Below, piece after piece: positions 8,920-18,177 of a DNA stretch of 64,000 bases. How positions within the stretch are numbered: the stretch's first letter is position 1; every line of letters starts with the position of its first letter. The notes beneath the pieces were generated by a model that did not search any database, was not told the DNA's origin, and worked only from the letters and a program-made list of their open reading frames with translations. The DNA comes from Nocardioides sp. SYSU D00065 (lineage in GTDB: Bacteria > Actinomycetota > Actinomycetes > Propionibacteriales > Nocardioidaceae). The position numbers and the translations under genes are program-made. The DNA is taken from positions 434,001 to 498,000 of the forward strand of contig NZ_JAFMSX010000001.1 of the NCBI RefSeq assembly GCF_017916425.1. The letters run 5' to 3'.

Positions 8920-10071
8920 TCAGCTGACGGAGACGGTGGCCTCGGCGCCGTCGACCGGCTCCATGTCCTCGGCGAGGCGCATCGCCTCCTCGATGAGGGT
9001 CTCGACGATGCGCGACTCCGGGACGGTCTTGATGACCTCGCCCTTGACGAAGATCTGACCCTTGCCGTTGCCGGAGGCGACACCGAGGTCGGCCTCGCGG
9101 GCCTCGCCGGGACCGTTGACGACGCAGCCCATCACGGCCACGCGCAGCGGCACCTCGAGGCCGTCGAGCCCGGCGGTGACCTCCTCGGCGAGCTTGTAGA
9201 CGTCGACCTGGGCGCGCCCGCACGACGGGCACGACACGATCTCGAGGCGACGCGGCTTGAGGTTCAGCGACTCCAGGATCTGCAGGCCGACCTTGACCTC
9301 CTCCACCGGCGGGGCCGACAGCGAGACCCGGATCGTGTCTCCGATGCCCTGGCTGAGCAGGTGGCCGAACGCGACCGCTGACTTGATGGTGCCCTGGAAG
9401 GCGGGTCCCGCCTCGGTGACGCCGAGGTGGAGCGGCCAGTCGCCGGCCTCGGCGAGCAGCTCGTAGGCACGCACCATCACGACCGGGTCGTTGTGCTTGA
9501 CCGAGATCTTGAAGTCGTGGAAGTCGTGCTCCTCGAAGAGGCTCGCCTCCCACACGGCCGACTCGACGAGCGCCTCGGGCGTCGCCTTGCCGTACTTCTC
9601 CAGCAGCCGCTTGTCGAGGGAGCCGGCGTTGACGCCGATGCGGATCGACGTGCCGCGGTCCTTGGCCGCCTTCGCGATCTCCTTGACCTGGTCGTCGAAC
9701 TTGCGGATGTTGCCGGGATTGACCCGGACGGCCGCGCAGCCGGCGTCGATCGCGGCGAAGACGTACTTGGGCTGGAAGTGGATGTCGGCGATCACCGGGA
9801 TCTGCGACTTGCGCGCGATGGCCGGCAGCGCGTCGGCGTCGTCCTGGCTGGGGCAGGCGACCCGGACGATGTCGCAGCCGGACGCCGTCAGCTCGGCGAT
9901 CTGCTGGAGGGTGGCGTTGACGTCCGAGGTGAGCGTGGTGGTCATCGACTGCACCGAGATCGGCGAGTCGCTGCCGACCCCGACGGACCCGACCTTGATC
10001 TGGCGGGTCTTGCGGCGCGGCGCCAGGACGGGGGGCGGGAGGGCGGGCATGCCCAGGCCGACGGAGGTCAT
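8920..10071 (-). CDS. ispG: 4-hydroxy-3-methylbut-2-enyl diphosphate synthase
   Basis: IspG (GcpE), a 383-residue iron-sulfur enzyme that converts MEcPP to HMBPP in the penultimate step of the MEP isoprenoid pathway. The TIM-barrel half contains [19 protein letters not shown] and [12 protein letters not shown]; the C-terminal half contributes the 4Fe-4S cysteines in [13 protein letters not shown] and [16 protein letters not shown]. Length and sequence match actinobacterial IspG throughout. ATG 10071 (MTSVGLGMP) is used; an in-frame ATG at 10101 is further upstream than homologues begin, and a TACGAT -10 box lies six bases before 10071. It lies in a run with the rip1-like protease and dxr, the first committed MEP enzyme. 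Confidence 0.97.
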   Translation of the reverse strand: MTSVGLGMPALPPPVLAPRRKTRQIKVGSVGVGSDSPISVQSMTTTLTSDVNATLQQIAELTASGCDIVRVACPSQDDADALPAIARKSQIPVIADIHFQPKYVFAAIDAGCAAVRVNPGNIRKFDDQVKEIAKAAKDRGTSIRIGVNAGSLDKRLLEKYGKATPEALVESAVWEASLFEEHDFHDFKISVKHNDPVVMVRAYELLAEAGDWPLHLGVTEAGPAFQGTIKSAVAFGHLLSQGIGDTIRVSLSAPPVEEVKVGLQILESLNLKPRRLEIVSCPSCGRAQVDVYKLAEEVTAGLDGLEVPLRVAVMGCVVNGPGEAREADLGVASGNGKGQIFVKGEVIKTVPESRIVETLIEEAMRLAEDMEPVDGAEATVSVS

Positions 10072-10077
10072 GACGCC

Positions 10078-10083
10078 ATCGTA
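10078..10083 (-). promoter_or_regulatory. -10 box of leaderless ispG promoter
   Basis: TACGAT on the minus strand, six bases before the ispG ATG at 10071. It suggests ispG has its own leaderless promoter inside the dxr-rip1-ispG run and decides between two in-frame ATGs. Confidence 0.45.
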
Positions 10084-10165
10084 CGGGCCGCGCCGGCGCA
10101 TCCCGGACTCGGCGGGGAGGCCTTGGCCACACCCTCGCGGGCCGCGCGAGCGGCGGTGTGGGAGG

Positions 10166-11512
10166 TCAGCTCAGCCGCAGCGGCACGACGATGTCGGCGA
10201 CGATCAGCACGACGCCCATCACCAGCATCGCCAGCCCGACGACGTACGCCACCGGCAGCAGCTTGGCGACGTCGACGTGACCGGGGTCGGGACGTCCCCG
10301 CAGGCGTGCCACGCCCCGCTTGAGTCCCTCGTAGAGCGCCCCGGCGATGTGGCCGCCGTCCAGCGGCAGCAACGGCACGAAGTTGAACATGCCGATGAAG
10401 AAGTTGAAGCTGGCGATGAGGAACAGCAGCGTGACCAGCTTGTCGACCAGCGGGAACTCCTCGCTCGCCGCGGCCTCCCCGGCGAACCGCCCGCCGCCGA
10501 CGATGGAGACCGGGCTGTCGGGGTCGCGCTCCTGCAGCCCGACGACCGCACGACCGACCTCGTAGACCTTCACCGGGAGCTGGCCGAGCGCCTGGACCGT
10601 CTCGACGGTCATCGTCCCCATCTGCTCGGTGGTGTAGAGCAGACCGCCGGTGCGCAGGCTGGTCTCGGGCTGCACGCCGAGGAAGCCCACCTCGGTGAGG
10701 TTCTCGTCCTCGAGCGAGGTCTGGCGCAGCGTGACGGTGGTGTTGGTGCGCAGCGTCAGCTGCTCCTCGCCGCGCCGGACCTCGATGACCGCGTCGCCGT
10801 CGGCGTTGTCGCGGATCTGCGCCTGCAGGCTCTCCCAGTCGGTGAACGGCGTCCCGTTGAAGCTGAGGATCTCGTCGCCGGGGCGGAGCCCGGCCTCCTT
10901 GGCCGGCGTCACCGGGTCGTCGGAGGTGCAGTCGCGCGGCATCTCCTCGACCGGGATCACGCAGGCGGGCACTGCAGCCACGGTCGGCTCGACGATCTCG
11001 TCGCGCGGGTTGCCGTAGGTCGCGAACAGCAGCACGAACAGCGAGAACGCGATGGCGATGTTGACCATCGGCCCACCCGCCATCACGATCGCCTTCTTCC
11101 ACCACGGCAGGCGGTAGAAGAGCCGGTCGGTGTCGTGCTGCTTGACGTACTCCCACTCCGCGGCGCGCGCGTCGGAGATGAGCTGGGTGAACATCCCCGT
11201 GTTGGAGCGGCGCACCTTGTGCACCGGCTCGCCGTCCTCGTCGTACGTCGTCTCCTCGACGAGCTCGGCCGCGCCCGGCGGCAGCATGCCGACGATCTTG
11301 ACGTAGCCACCGAGCGGGATCGCCTTGACGCCGTACTCCGTCTCGCCGATCTGCCTGCTCCACACGGTCGGGCCGAACCCGATGAACCACTGCGGCACCT
11401 TGCAGCCGAACCGCTTCGCGGGGATGAGGTGCCCGAACTCGTGGAGCCCGATGGAGACCAGGATCGCCACGACGAAGGTGACGACACCGAGGGTGTAGAG
11501 GATCGGGGTCAC
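10166..11512 (-). CDS. Site-2 protease, M50 family (Rip1-like)
   Basis: A 448-residue intramembrane zinc metalloprotease of the RseP/Rip1 family, the second protease in regulated proteolysis of anti-sigma factors. The first transmembrane helix carries the active site HEFGH (His24, Glu25, His28); a PDZ domain follows around residues 190-290 ([19 protein letters not shown]), and the third catalytic aspartate is in [17 protein letters not shown]. The C-terminus is another membrane helix. The start is a GTG at 11512. It lies between dxr and ispG, the same order as rip1 in M. tuberculosis. Its targets here are not evident; the ECF sigma factor at 6322 has no transmembrane anti-sigma partner nearby. 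Confidence 0.95.
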   Translation of the reverse strand: MTPILYTLGVVTFVVAILVSIGLHEFGHLIPAKRFGCKVPQWFIGFGPTVWSRQIGETEYGVKAIPLGGYVKIVGMLPPGAAELVEETTYDEDGEPVHKVRRSNTGMFTQLISDARAAEWEYVKQHDTDRLFYRLPWWKKAIVMAGGPMVNIAIAFSLFVLLFATYGNPRDEIVEPTVAAVPACVIPVEEMPRDCTSDDPVTPAKEAGLRPGDEILSFNGTPFTDWESLQAQIRDNADGDAVIEVRRGEEQLTLRTNTTVTLRQTSLEDENLTEVGFLGVQPETSLRTGGLLYTTEQMGTMTVETVQALGQLPVKVYEVGRAVVGLQERDPDSPVSIVGGGRFAGEAAASEEFPLVDKLVTLLFLIASFNFFIGMFNFVPLLPLDGGHIAGALYEGLKRGVARLRGRPDPGHVDVAKLLPVAYVVGLAMLVMGVVLIVADIVVPLRLS

Positions 11513-11528
11513 GCGAAGGTCCTTGTCG

Positions 11529-12623
11529 TCATGGCGAGGTGATCAGCGCGGTGGCCTGCTCGCGTGCCCAGGCGTCGGCCTCGAGGACGTCGTCCACCGT
11601 CATGTCCTCCGACGAGCGTACGCGGTGGGCGGCGAGGACGTCGGCAACGATGGGCATGATGTCGACGAAGCGGAGGCGACGGGAGCGGAACGCCTCGACG
11701 CACTCCTCGTTGGCGGCGTTGTAGACCGCGGGCGCGGTGCCGCCCCGCTCCCCCGCCGTGCGGGCCAGCGAGACCGCGGGGAACGCCTCGTCGTCGAGCG
11801 GCAGGAACTCCCAGGCGCCGGGTCGCGACCAGTCGAAGGCGGGCGCCGCGTCGGGGACCCGGTCGGGCCAGGCCAGGCCGAGGGCGATCGGGATCATCAT
11901 CGTCGGGGGGCTGGCCTGGAGGATCGTCGAGCCGTCGACGAACTCCACCATCGAGTGCACGTCGCTGGTCGGGTGCACGACGACCTCGATGCGGTCGAAG
12001 GGGATGTCGAAGAGCAGGTGCGCCTCGATCACCTCGAGCCCCTTGTTGACCAGCGTGGCCGAGTTGATGGTGATCACCGGACCCATCGACCACGTGGGGT
12101 GCTGCAGGGCCTCCTCGACGGTGACCGCGGCGAGGTCCTCGCGGCTCCGGCCGCGGAACGGGCCGCCGGACGCGGTCAGCACCAGCCGTCGCACCTCGGC
12201 GCGGCTGCCGGCGCGCAGGCACTGGGCGAGCGCGGAGTGCTCGGAGTCGACCGGGACGATCTGACCGGGCTTCGCGCGGCCCGTGACCAGCGCGCCGCCC
12301 ATGATGAGCGACTCCTTGTTGGCCAGCGCGAGCGTGTTGCCGGCTTCGAGCGCGGCGAGCGTGGGTCGCAGCCCGACCGCGCCGGTGATCCCGTTGAGCA
12401 CCACGTCGCACGCGCGAGCGGCCGCCTCGGTGGAGGCGTCCTCGCCGAGTCCGGCGTACGCCGGCGCGAACTCGGCGACCTGGGCCTCGAACAGCTCCCG
12501 GTTGGAGCCGCCGGCGGTGAGCCCGACCACCCGGAACCTGTCGGGGTGGGCCCGCACCAGGTCGAGCGCCTGGGTGCCGATGGAGCCGGTGGAGCCCAGG
12601 ATGACGATGTCGCGCGCGGTCAC
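11529..12623 (-). CDS. dxr: 1-deoxy-D-xylulose 5-phosphate reductoisomerase
   Basis: Dxr makes 2-C-methylerythritol 4-phosphate from DXP with NADPH and a divalent metal. The 364 residues carry the NADPH-binding [10 protein letters not shown] at the N-terminus, the metal-binding DSEHSAL segment, the catalytic loop PTWSMGP and [15 protein letters not shown]. It is a little shorter than the mycobacterial enzyme (about 413) because it lacks a C-terminal tail. The GTG start at 12623 overlaps the stop of the upstream gene in a GTGA, so translation is coupled. It belongs to an operon with rip1 and probably ispG. Confidence 0.97.
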   Translation of the reverse strand: MTARDIVILGSTGSIGTQALDLVRAHPDRFRVVGLTAGGSNRELFEAQVAEFAPAYAGLGEDASTEAAARACDVVLNGITGAVGLRPTLAALEAGNTLALANKESLIMGGALVTGRAKPGQIVPVDSEHSALAQCLRAGSRAEVRRLVLTASGGPFRGRSREDLAAVTVEEALQHPTWSMGPVITINSATLVNKGLEVIEAHLLFDIPFDRIEVVVHPTSDVHSMVEFVDGSTILQASPPTMMIPIALGLAWPDRVPDAAPAFDWSRPGAWEFLPLDDEAFPAVSLARTAGERGGTAPAVYNAANEECVEAFRSRRLRFVDIMPIVADVLAAHRVRSSEDMTVDDVLEADAWAREQATALITSP

Positions 12624-13249
12624 CGGCCCAGTGTGTCAGGGCCGGCGGACGCGGTTCCCGGTGCGTCGAACGACCACAGCCGCACTCCGCCGACGCTCAC
12701 GAGCGTGGCGCCCGGGGGCACGGGTGCCTCCCGGTCGTCGGAGGCGCCGAGAGCGGCGAGCACCGTGAGGGCGAGCTCGCCGTGCCGCGCGAGCACCGCG
12801 TCACCGGGTACGTCGGCGCACGGCGCCGGGTCGGTCCGGCCGGCGCGCATGGCGACGTCCCAGAGCAGGTCCTCGCCGTCCGCGGTGATCGCGACCTCCC
12901 CGCCCGCGGTGGTGCCCACGCGCACCGGACCGGGCGCACCGGCGGAGTCGTCGTACACCGCCACGGCACCGACGCGGGCGATCGCGAGCACCACGACCAC
13001 CGTGGTCTCGCGGGGCAGGAAGCCGACCGTGACCCGGTCGCCGACGCCGACCCCCAGCGCGCGGAGCACGCCGGCACACGCCGCCGCCTCCGTCAGCAGC
13101 CAGGCGAACGTGCGGTCGGTGCCGTCAACCGACAGGGCCACCGCGTCGGCGTGGCCGTGGATCACACGGAGGTCGAGGGCGTGGTAGCAGGCGTTGAGGG
13201 TGCCCGGGTCCTCCCCCGCGGGCGCCCGGAACCAGGTGACGTCAGGCAC
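12620..13249 (-). CDS. Stand-alone N-terminal fragment of acyl-CoA synthetase
   Basis: A 209-residue protein that resembles only the N-terminal part of AMP-forming acetyl/propionyl-CoA synthetases: [21 protein letters not shown] resembles their opening W-F-x-G-x-L-N segment, and [20 protein letters not shown] plus [14 protein letters not shown] resemble the early Rossmann-like strands. The P-loop motif TSGTTGxPKG and all later adenylation motifs are absent, so it should not adenylate a substrate. The reading frame is open and neatly placed: the GTG start is 7 bases after the M1 peptidase stop and the stop overlaps the dxr start. That argues for a maintained gene rather than decay. Function unknown. 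Confidence 0.75.
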   Translation of the reverse strand: MPDVTWFRAPAGEDPGTLNACYHALDLRVIHGHADAVALSVDGTDRTFAWLLTEAAACAGVLRALGVGVGDRVTVGFLPRETTVVVVLAIARVGAVAVYDDSAGAPGPVRVGTTAGGEVAITADGEDLLWDVAMRAGRTDPAPCADVPGDAVLARHGELALTVLAALGASDDREAPVPPGATLVSVGGVRLWSFDAPGTASAGPDTLGR

Positions 13250-13256
13250 GGCTCGC

Positions 13257-14684
13257 TCAGGCCAACCCGTTGTCGGCGGTCCTGGCCGGCTTCGACGGCG
13301 TGCGAAGCCAGGCGGCGAAGAACCCGGTGAGGTCCTGGCCGCTGACCCGCGTGGCGAGTGCCTCGAACTCCTCGCTCGAGCCGTTGCCGCCCTGCTGCTC
13401 GCGCAGCCAGCTGCGCAGGATCGTCCAGAACACGTCGTCGCCGACGCGGTTGCGCAGTGCCTGCAGCGTCATCGCGCCGCGCGTGTAGATCGCGGAGTCG
13501 AAGATCCGGGCGGCGCCGGGGTCGGCGACCACGACCTTCCAGAAGTCGGAGGACTCGCTGAGATCGTCGTAGTGCTGACGCAGCGTCGCGGCGCCCGAGC
13601 GACCGCCGTGGTTCTCCGCCCAGCGCCACTCCATGAACGTGGCGAAGCCCTCGTTGAGCCAGATGTCGCGCCAGTGGTGCACGGCGACGTCGTCGCCGAA
13701 CCACTGGTGGGCGAGCTCGTGGACGACCAGGCTGGTGTAGCGGCTGCCGACCGCGGGATAGGTGGGGCGGGTCTGGTTCTCCAGGGCGAAGCCCGGGTCC
13801 AGCGACGTCGTGATGCCGCCGACGACGGAGAACGGGTAGTCGCCGAGGTCCTTCTCGAGCCCGGCGACCACCTTGGGCGTCCTCTTCATCAGCCGCATGC
13901 TGGCGGCCTGGTCGGTGCCGCTCAGCCCGCGCGAGACCGCCACGAGCCACGGGAGGCCGCGGTGCCTGCCCTTGGCGATGGTGAAGTCGCCGGCCGCGAA
14001 GAACGCGAGGTAGGGGGCCATCGGCTCGTCCGCGCGCCAGTGCCACGTGGTCGTCCTCTTGCCGACCGACCGGCCGCGCAGCTTGCCGTTGGAGATCACC
14101 TCGCGCCCCGAGGGCACCGTGATCCGCACGTCCACGATCGCCTTGTCGAGCGGGTGGTCGTTGGCCGGGAACCACCACGGCGCCATGTGCGGCTCGTTCA
14201 TGGTGACGACCTCGCGCCGGCTGGCCAGCCAGTTGCGCTCGCCCGCATAGGAGTACTTCCCCGGGCGGTCGGCGTACGACACCACGACGGAGTGCGCCGA
14301 GCCGGCGGCCAGCGGCTGCGCCGGGGTGATCCGCAGCTCGTGGCCCCCGTCGGTCGTGGCGAACCGGGCGTCGGCCCCGTCGACCGTCACGGACGTCACG
14401 TCGAGCAGGAAGTCGAGGGAGAAGCTGCTGAGGTCGGCGGTGGCGGTCAGCTCGACCTTCGTGCGGCCGCTGAGCCGCTTGTCGGCCAGGTCGTAGCGAT
14501 TCGAGATGGCGTACGACGACACATCGATGCCGCCGTTGCCGTCGAGCGGCCAGTACGGGTCGCCGATCCCGGTCGCGCCGTCGGCGGCGAGCGGCGCCTC
14601 GGCGGTGGCCGTGGCGCCGGTCAGCGCCACCGCCGCGCACAGGGCGGCCGAGAGCAGGGACCGGGAGAGGACTCGGGTGGGCAC
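13257..14684 (-). CDS. Secreted M1-family zinc aminopeptidase
   Basis: A 475-residue exported metallopeptidase. The signal peptide is at the N-terminus (VLSRSLLSAALCAAVALTGA, cleavage after an ATAEA region). The zinc site is VVHELAHQWFGDD with the third ligand in LNEGFATFMEW; the M1 substrate motif GxMEN appears as GFALENQT, and the catalytic tyrosine probably lies in YTRGAMTLQAL. It lacks the long C-terminal helical domain of PepN and belongs to the short secreted actinobacterial group. GTG 14684 is supported by a TAGGTT -10 box seven bases upstream; the open frame extends back to 15221 but that stretch is antisense to the RIO kinase gene. It is first in the run leading to dxr. Confidence 0.93.
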   Translation of the reverse strand: MPTRVLSRSLLSAALCAAVALTGATATAEAPLAADGATGIGDPYWPLDGNGGIDVSSYAISNRYDLADKRLSGRTKVELTATADLSSFSLDFLLDVTSVTVDGADARFATTDGGHELRITPAQPLAAGSAHSVVVSYADRPGKYSYAGERNWLASRREVVTMNEPHMAPWWFPANDHPLDKAIVDVRITVPSGREVISNGKLRGRSVGKRTTTWHWRADEPMAPYLAFFAAGDFTIAKGRHRGLPWLVAVSRGLSGTDQAASMRLMKRTPKVVAGLEKDLGDYPFSVVGGITTSLDPGFALENQTRPTYPAVGSRYTSLVVHELAHQWFGDDVAVHHWRDIWLNEGFATFMEWRWAENHGGRSGAATLRQHYDDLSESSDFWKVVVADPGAARIFDSAIYTRGAMTLQALRNRVGDDVFWTILRSWLREQQGGNGSSEEFEALATRVSGQDLTGFFAAWLRTPSKPARTADNGLA

Positions 14685-14691
14685 GAACCCG

Positions 14692-14697
14692 AACCTA
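14692..14697 (-). promoter_or_regulatory. -10 box of leaderless M1 peptidase promoter
   Basis: TAGGTT on the minus strand, seven bases before GTG 14684. It supports the signal-peptide-containing start and a leaderless transcript, possibly serving the M1 peptidase to dxr run. Confidence 0.55.
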
Positions 14698-14777
14698 GCC
14701 CACCCGTTAATCAGGTGCACGGGTCGCGGCACTGGGCCACACTGGCCGGCGTACGTGCGGGTGACGAGCCGCGTCGC

Positions 14778-14851
14778 CCGTGGTGTGAGAGGAGCGTGAC
14801 ATGTCCATCGCTGTCCCCGGCCTGCCCGCCGACCACCTCTCTCACACACGG
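14778..14851 (+). promoter_or_regulatory. Inverted repeat enclosing a leader ORF before RIO kinase
   Basis: Arms CCGTGGTGTGAGAGG and CCTCTCTCACACACGG, imperfect by one or two bases, flank about 45 bases. The left arm contains the GAGAGGAG Shine-Dalgarno of an ATG at 14801 that opens a 37-residue frame (MSIAVPGLPADHLSH...) ending at 14914, in a different frame from the RIO kinase and overlapping it. Pairing of the arms would hide that Shine-Dalgarno. It could be a leader-peptide or attenuation device. Confidence 0.4.
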
Positions 14852-14861
14852 AGCACCTGTC

Positions 14862-15770
14862 TTGTCCCACCTGCCAACCGATCGAACCTTCCCCGAGGAC
14901 TTCCTCCGGCCTGACGACCGCTCGCCCACCGAGGGCATCGACGAGTCGTTCGTCTTCACCTACGACGCCTACGCCGACGAGCTCGAGGACGGCCAGCGCT
15001 GGTCGCGCTGGGAGGACCTCGAGGCCCTCATGCGGGGTCCCGAGCCGCGCCCCGACTGGGTCGTGACCTCCAGCGGGGCCATCGACACCGACCTCGGCGT
15101 CCTCAAGACCGGCAAGGAGGCCGACGTCTTCCTGCTCGAGCGCGCGGATCCCCACGATCCCGACGGCGCGGTGATCATGGCCGCCAAGCGCTACCGCGAC
15201 ACCGACCACCGCAACTTCCACCGGGCCGCCTCCTACACCGAGGGACGCTCGATGAAGCGCTCGCGCGACGAGCGGGCCCTCAAGCGCAAGTCCACCTGGG
15301 GCCGCCAGGTGGCGGCCGGCGAGTGGGCGGTGTCGGAGTGGAACGCGCTGCGCCGCTGCTGGGAGCTCGGGCTACCGGTCCCCTACCCTGTCCAGATCGA
15401 CGACACCGAGATCCTCATGGAGTGGATCACCCACACGGTCGACGGCGACGTCGAGACCGCCCCGCGGGTCGCGCAGGTACGTCCGGAGCGCGACGTCGTG
15501 GAGGGCTACTACGAGCAGCTGCGCGACGCGCTGGCGACGCTCGTGCAGGCCGGGTTGGTGCACGGCGACCTGTCGCCCTACAACACCCTCGCCGCGGGCG
15601 ACCGCCTCGTCATCATCGACCTGCCGCAGATGGTGGACCTGGTCGGCAACCCGCGCGGCATGGACTTCCTGCTGCGCGACTGCGCCAACATGTGCGCCTG
15701 GTTCCGCTCGCGCGGCGTCGAGGTGGACGAGCAGGAGCTCTTCGGGGAGCTGATGGCCCACGCCTTCTGA
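14862..15770 (+). CDS. RIO1-family atypical serine kinase
   Basis: A 302-residue protein kinase-like enzyme of the RIO family. The nucleotide-binding segment reads SSGAIDTDLGVLKTGKEADVF, the catalytic loop VHGDLSPYNTL (Asp and Asn present) and the metal-binding loop VIIDLPQMVDLVGNP. RIO proteins are ribosome-maturation ATPases in archaea and eukaryotes; the role of actinobacterial members is not established. I place the start at TTG 14862 (MSHLPTDRTFPED), with GGAG at 14850-14853 as ribosome binding site, because no in-frame ATG or GTG lies upstream. The only ATG with a strong Shine-Dalgarno, at 14801, is in another frame. A frameshift or sequencing error at the 5' end is the alternative. Confidence 0.88.
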   Translation: MSHLPTDRTFPEDFLRPDDRSPTEGIDESFVFTYDAYADELEDGQRWSRWEDLEALMRGPEPRPDWVVTSSGAIDTDLGVLKTGKEADVFLLERADPHDPDGAVIMAAKRYRDTDHRNFHRAASYTEGRSMKRSRDERALKRKSTWGRQVAAGEWAVSEWNALRRCWELGLPVPYPVQIDDTEILMEWITHTVDGDVETAPRVAQVRPERDVVEGYYEQLRDALATLVQAGLVHGDLSPYNTLAAGDRLVIIDLPQMVDLVGNPRGMDFLLRDCANMCAWFRSRGVEVDEQELFGELMAHAF

Positions 15771-15781
15771 CGCGGGACGCA

Positions 15782-15787
15782 TAGGTT
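15782..15787 (+). promoter_or_regulatory. -10 box of leaderless LOG-family gene
   Basis: TAGGTT begins 12 bases after the RIO kinase stop and ends seven bases before GTG 15795. It decides that start over the in-frame TTG at 15786, which overlaps the box. Confidence 0.5.
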
Positions 15788-15794
15788 GGCGCGC

Positions 15795-16895
15795 GTGAAG
15801 CACTCCCACGGGCGCGTCCCCGACATCACCTCGCTGGCCGACCTGGACCGCCGGCTGGCCGACGGCGCGAGCTCGTTGGCCGGCTGGCGGGTCGTCGGCC
15901 TCGACCTCACCGGGCGCGCCGCCGAGCTCCTCGAGCGGGACCTCGCGCAGTCGCTCTTCCTCGGCTGCGAGTTCGCGGAGGGTGCCGACGACGCCGTACG
16001 TCGGGCGGGCGGCATCGTGCTGCACCACATCCCGGGCATCCCGGTCGACCCCTATCGGGCCACGCTCTACGACCCGCACGACCTCTACGACGCCCCGCGC
16101 TACGAGGACACGCTGGACGCACGGGCGTACGCCTGGTCGCGACACGCGACGAGCCCGGACGACTCGCTCGCCATGGCGCTGCACGACCACCACGTCGACG
16201 CGGCGCTGACGGCTTGGGTCGCCGGCCGGGAGGTCGTCGGCGTGATGGGCGGGCACGCGATCGAGCGCGGCAGCCGCGCGTACGCCGACGCGGCGCGCCT
16301 GGGCCACGCCCTGGGCGCGCGCCTGACGGTGGCCACGGGCGGCGGACCCGGCGCGATGGAGGCGGCGAACCTGGGCGCCCTCGTGCCGGAGGACCGATCC
16401 GACGCGCTCGAGGCGGCCCTGGCCGACCTGGGTCGCGTGCCGTCGTTCCGTCCGGACGTCGGTGCCTGGGCGCGCACCGCGCTGGCGGTCGTCGACACGA
16501 CGGGCGAGGGACGCGAGTCGCTCGGCATCCCGACCTGGCACTACGGCCACGAGCCGCCCAACCCGTTCGCGAGCGCCATCGCCAAGTTCTTCGCGAACGC
16601 CCCGCGCGAGGCGCTGCTGCTGGAGGTGTGCACCGCCGGGATCGTCTTCCTGCCCGGCGCCGCCGGCACCGTACAGGAGGTCTTCCAGGACGCCTGCGAG
16701 AACTACTACGCCGACGAGTCGTCGGTGGCGCCGATGGTGCTCGTCGGCCGCCGGCACTGGACCGAGGAGCTGCCGGTGTGGCCGCTGCTGCGGGCGCTGG
16801 CCCGCGGCCGGGCGATGGAGGGGTGTGTCCACCTCGTCGACAGCTTGGAGGAGGCCGTCGAGGTGGTCGCGCTCAGCCGGCCCGGCGGCGAGTGA
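15795..16895 (+). CDS. Long-form LOG family nucleotide-binding protein
   Basis: A 366-residue Rossmann-fold protein related to LOG/TIGR00730 phosphoribohydrolases, which release a base from nucleoside 5'-monophosphates. The LOG signatures are GVMGGHAIERGSRAYADAA, VATGGGPGAMEAANLG and FLPGAAGTVQEVFQDA; the last is the PGGxGTxxE box with one glycine replaced by alanine. Residues 1 to about 140 are an extra N-terminal region absent from the short LOG proteins, so this is a long form and the substrate cannot be assigned. The start is GTG 15795. The last 23 bases overlap the convergent mannosyltransferase gene. It follows the RIO kinase after 24 bases but seems to have its own promoter. Confidence 0.85.
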   Translation: MKHSHGRVPDITSLADLDRRLADGASSLAGWRVVGLDLTGRAAELLERDLAQSLFLGCEFAEGADDAVRRAGGIVLHHIPGIPVDPYRATLYDPHDLYDAPRYEDTLDARAYAWSRHATSPDDSLAMALHDHHVDAALTAWVAGREVVGVMGGHAIERGSRAYADAARLGHALGARLTVATGGGPGAMEAANLGALVPEDRSDALEAALADLGRVPSFRPDVGAWARTALAVVDTTGEGRESLGIPTWHYGHEPPNPFASAIAKFFANAPREALLLEVCTAGIVFLPGAAGTVQEVFQDACENYYADESSVAPMVLVGRRHWTEELPVWPLLRALARGRAMEGCVHLVDSLEEAVEVVALSRPGGE

Positions 16896-18084
16896 GCGCC
16901 GGGGAGCCGACGTCGCGGTAGTGGCTCACGAGCAGCTCGTTGACGGCCAGCCAGGTGCGGTCGCGCACGCTGTGCCGTGCCGCCTGGGCCATCCGCCGGC
17001 GCAGCACCGGCTGGGTGACGAGCCGCTCGACGTGGGACGTCAGCTCGGCGGCGTCGCCGGGCTCGTAGAGGTAGCCGGCGACGGTGTCGTCGACCACGTC
17101 GATCGGCCCGCCGGCGCGCGGCGCCACGACCGGCACGCCACTGGCCAGCGCCTCCTGGGCGGACTGGCAGTAGGTCTCGTGCCGGCCCGTGTGCACGAAC
17201 ACGTCGAGCGTGGCGTAGGCGCGCGCGAGCTCCTCGCCGTGCAGCACGCCCAGGAAGGCCGCCTCCGGGAGCAGCTCGCGCAGCCGGGCCTCCTCCGGTC
17301 CGCCGCCCACCAGCACCAGCCGGACGCCGGGCAGTCGGTCGACGTGGGCGAGCAGCTCGAGCTCCTTCTCCGGCGCCAGCCGGCCGACGTACCCCACGAG
17401 GTGCTCGCCGTGCGGGGCGAGCTCGGCGTGCAGCGCCTCGTCGCGCTTGCCCGGCTCGAAGAGCACCTGGTCGACGCCGCGCGGCCAGCGCGCCACCGCC
17501 TCGACGCCGAGCCGGCCGAGCTGCTCGATGCTCGCGGTCGACGGCGCTAGCGTGCGGTCGACCCCGAGGTGGATGCGCCGGGTCAGGGACTCCATGGCCC
17601 GGGCGCCGCCCGGGACGCCGTAGCGCTCGGCGAAGCCGACGAGGTCGGTCTGGTAGATCGCGACGGTCGGGATGCCGAGTGCGCGAGCCGCCCGCGCCGC
17701 CTGGTAGCCCAGCGTCGCCGGCGACGCGATGTGGACGACGTCGGGGCGGAAGCGCTCCATCGCCGCGCGCAGCCGGCGCCTGGTCTCCAGCCCGATCCGG
17801 AACTCGGTGTAGAACGGCAGGCTCGCGCCGCGCGCGTGCGTCACCGGGAAGCCGGCGTACGTGTCGGGGCCGGTGGGAGCGATCAGCTCGGCCTCGTGGC
17901 CCTCGGCGGCGAAGTGCTCCAGCACCCGTCGCACGGAGTTGGTGACGCCGTTGACCTGAGGCAGGAAGGACTCGGTCACCACCAGGACGCGGAGCCGCGG
18001 CTGGCCGGTCGACCGCGCGGCCGCGGGAAGCGGGATGAGCGCCGGGACGGTGCGGCTGCGACGCCGCCTCTCGAGCAGGTCCAT
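16873..18084 (-). CDS. Group 1 (GT4) glycosyltransferase, MgtA/PimB-like
   Basis: A 403-residue cytoplasmic, probably membrane-associated GT-B glycosyltransferase. The N-terminal domain opens with LRVLVVTESFLPQVNGVTNSV, and the donor-binding domain has YVGRLAPEKELELL and VHTGRHETYCQSAQEALASG, the E-x7-E type motif of GT4 enzymes. The closest family I recognise is the GDP-mannose-dependent alpha-mannosyltransferases acting on glycolipid anchors (mycobacterial MgtA, Rv0557). Acceptor and donor are inferred. ATG 18084 follows a TAGCGT -10 box by seven bases. It overlaps the convergent LOG gene. Confidence 0.88.
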   Translation of the reverse strand: MDLLERRRRSRTVPALIPLPAAARSTGQPRLRVLVVTESFLPQVNGVTNSVRRVLEHFAAEGHEAELIAPTGPDTYAGFPVTHARGASLPFYTEFRIGLETRRRLRAAMERFRPDVVHIASPATLGYQAARAARALGIPTVAIYQTDLVGFAERYGVPGGARAMESLTRRIHLGVDRTLAPSTASIEQLGRLGVEAVARWPRGVDQVLFEPGKRDEALHAELAPHGEHLVGYVGRLAPEKELELLAHVDRLPGVRLVLVGGGPEEARLRELLPEAAFLGVLHGEELARAYATLDVFVHTGRHETYCQSAQEALASGVPVVAPRAGGPIDVVDDTVAGYLYEPGDAAELTSHVERLVTQPVLRRRMAQAARHSVRDRTWLAVNELLVSHYRDVGSPALTRRRAG

Positions 18085-18091
18085 GCCACGG

Positions 18092-18097
18092 ACGCTA
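18092..18097 (-). promoter_or_regulatory. -10 box of leaderless GT4 gene
   Basis: TAGCGT on the minus strand, seven bases before ATG 18084, giving this gene a promoter independent of rlmN upstream. Confidence 0.5.
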
Positions 18098-18177
18098 GGA
18101 ACCGTCGCGCAACGTACGGCCCGTTCCGGGCAGACGACACGTGAACGGTCCCCGACGCTCCGGCGCCGTCGTGCCGG

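Noticed and set aside
13194-14861. Upstream part of the open frame that contains the RIO kinase
   Set aside because: The first 550 residues are antisense to the M1 peptidase and show no recognisable domain; the kinase begins at TTG 14862.
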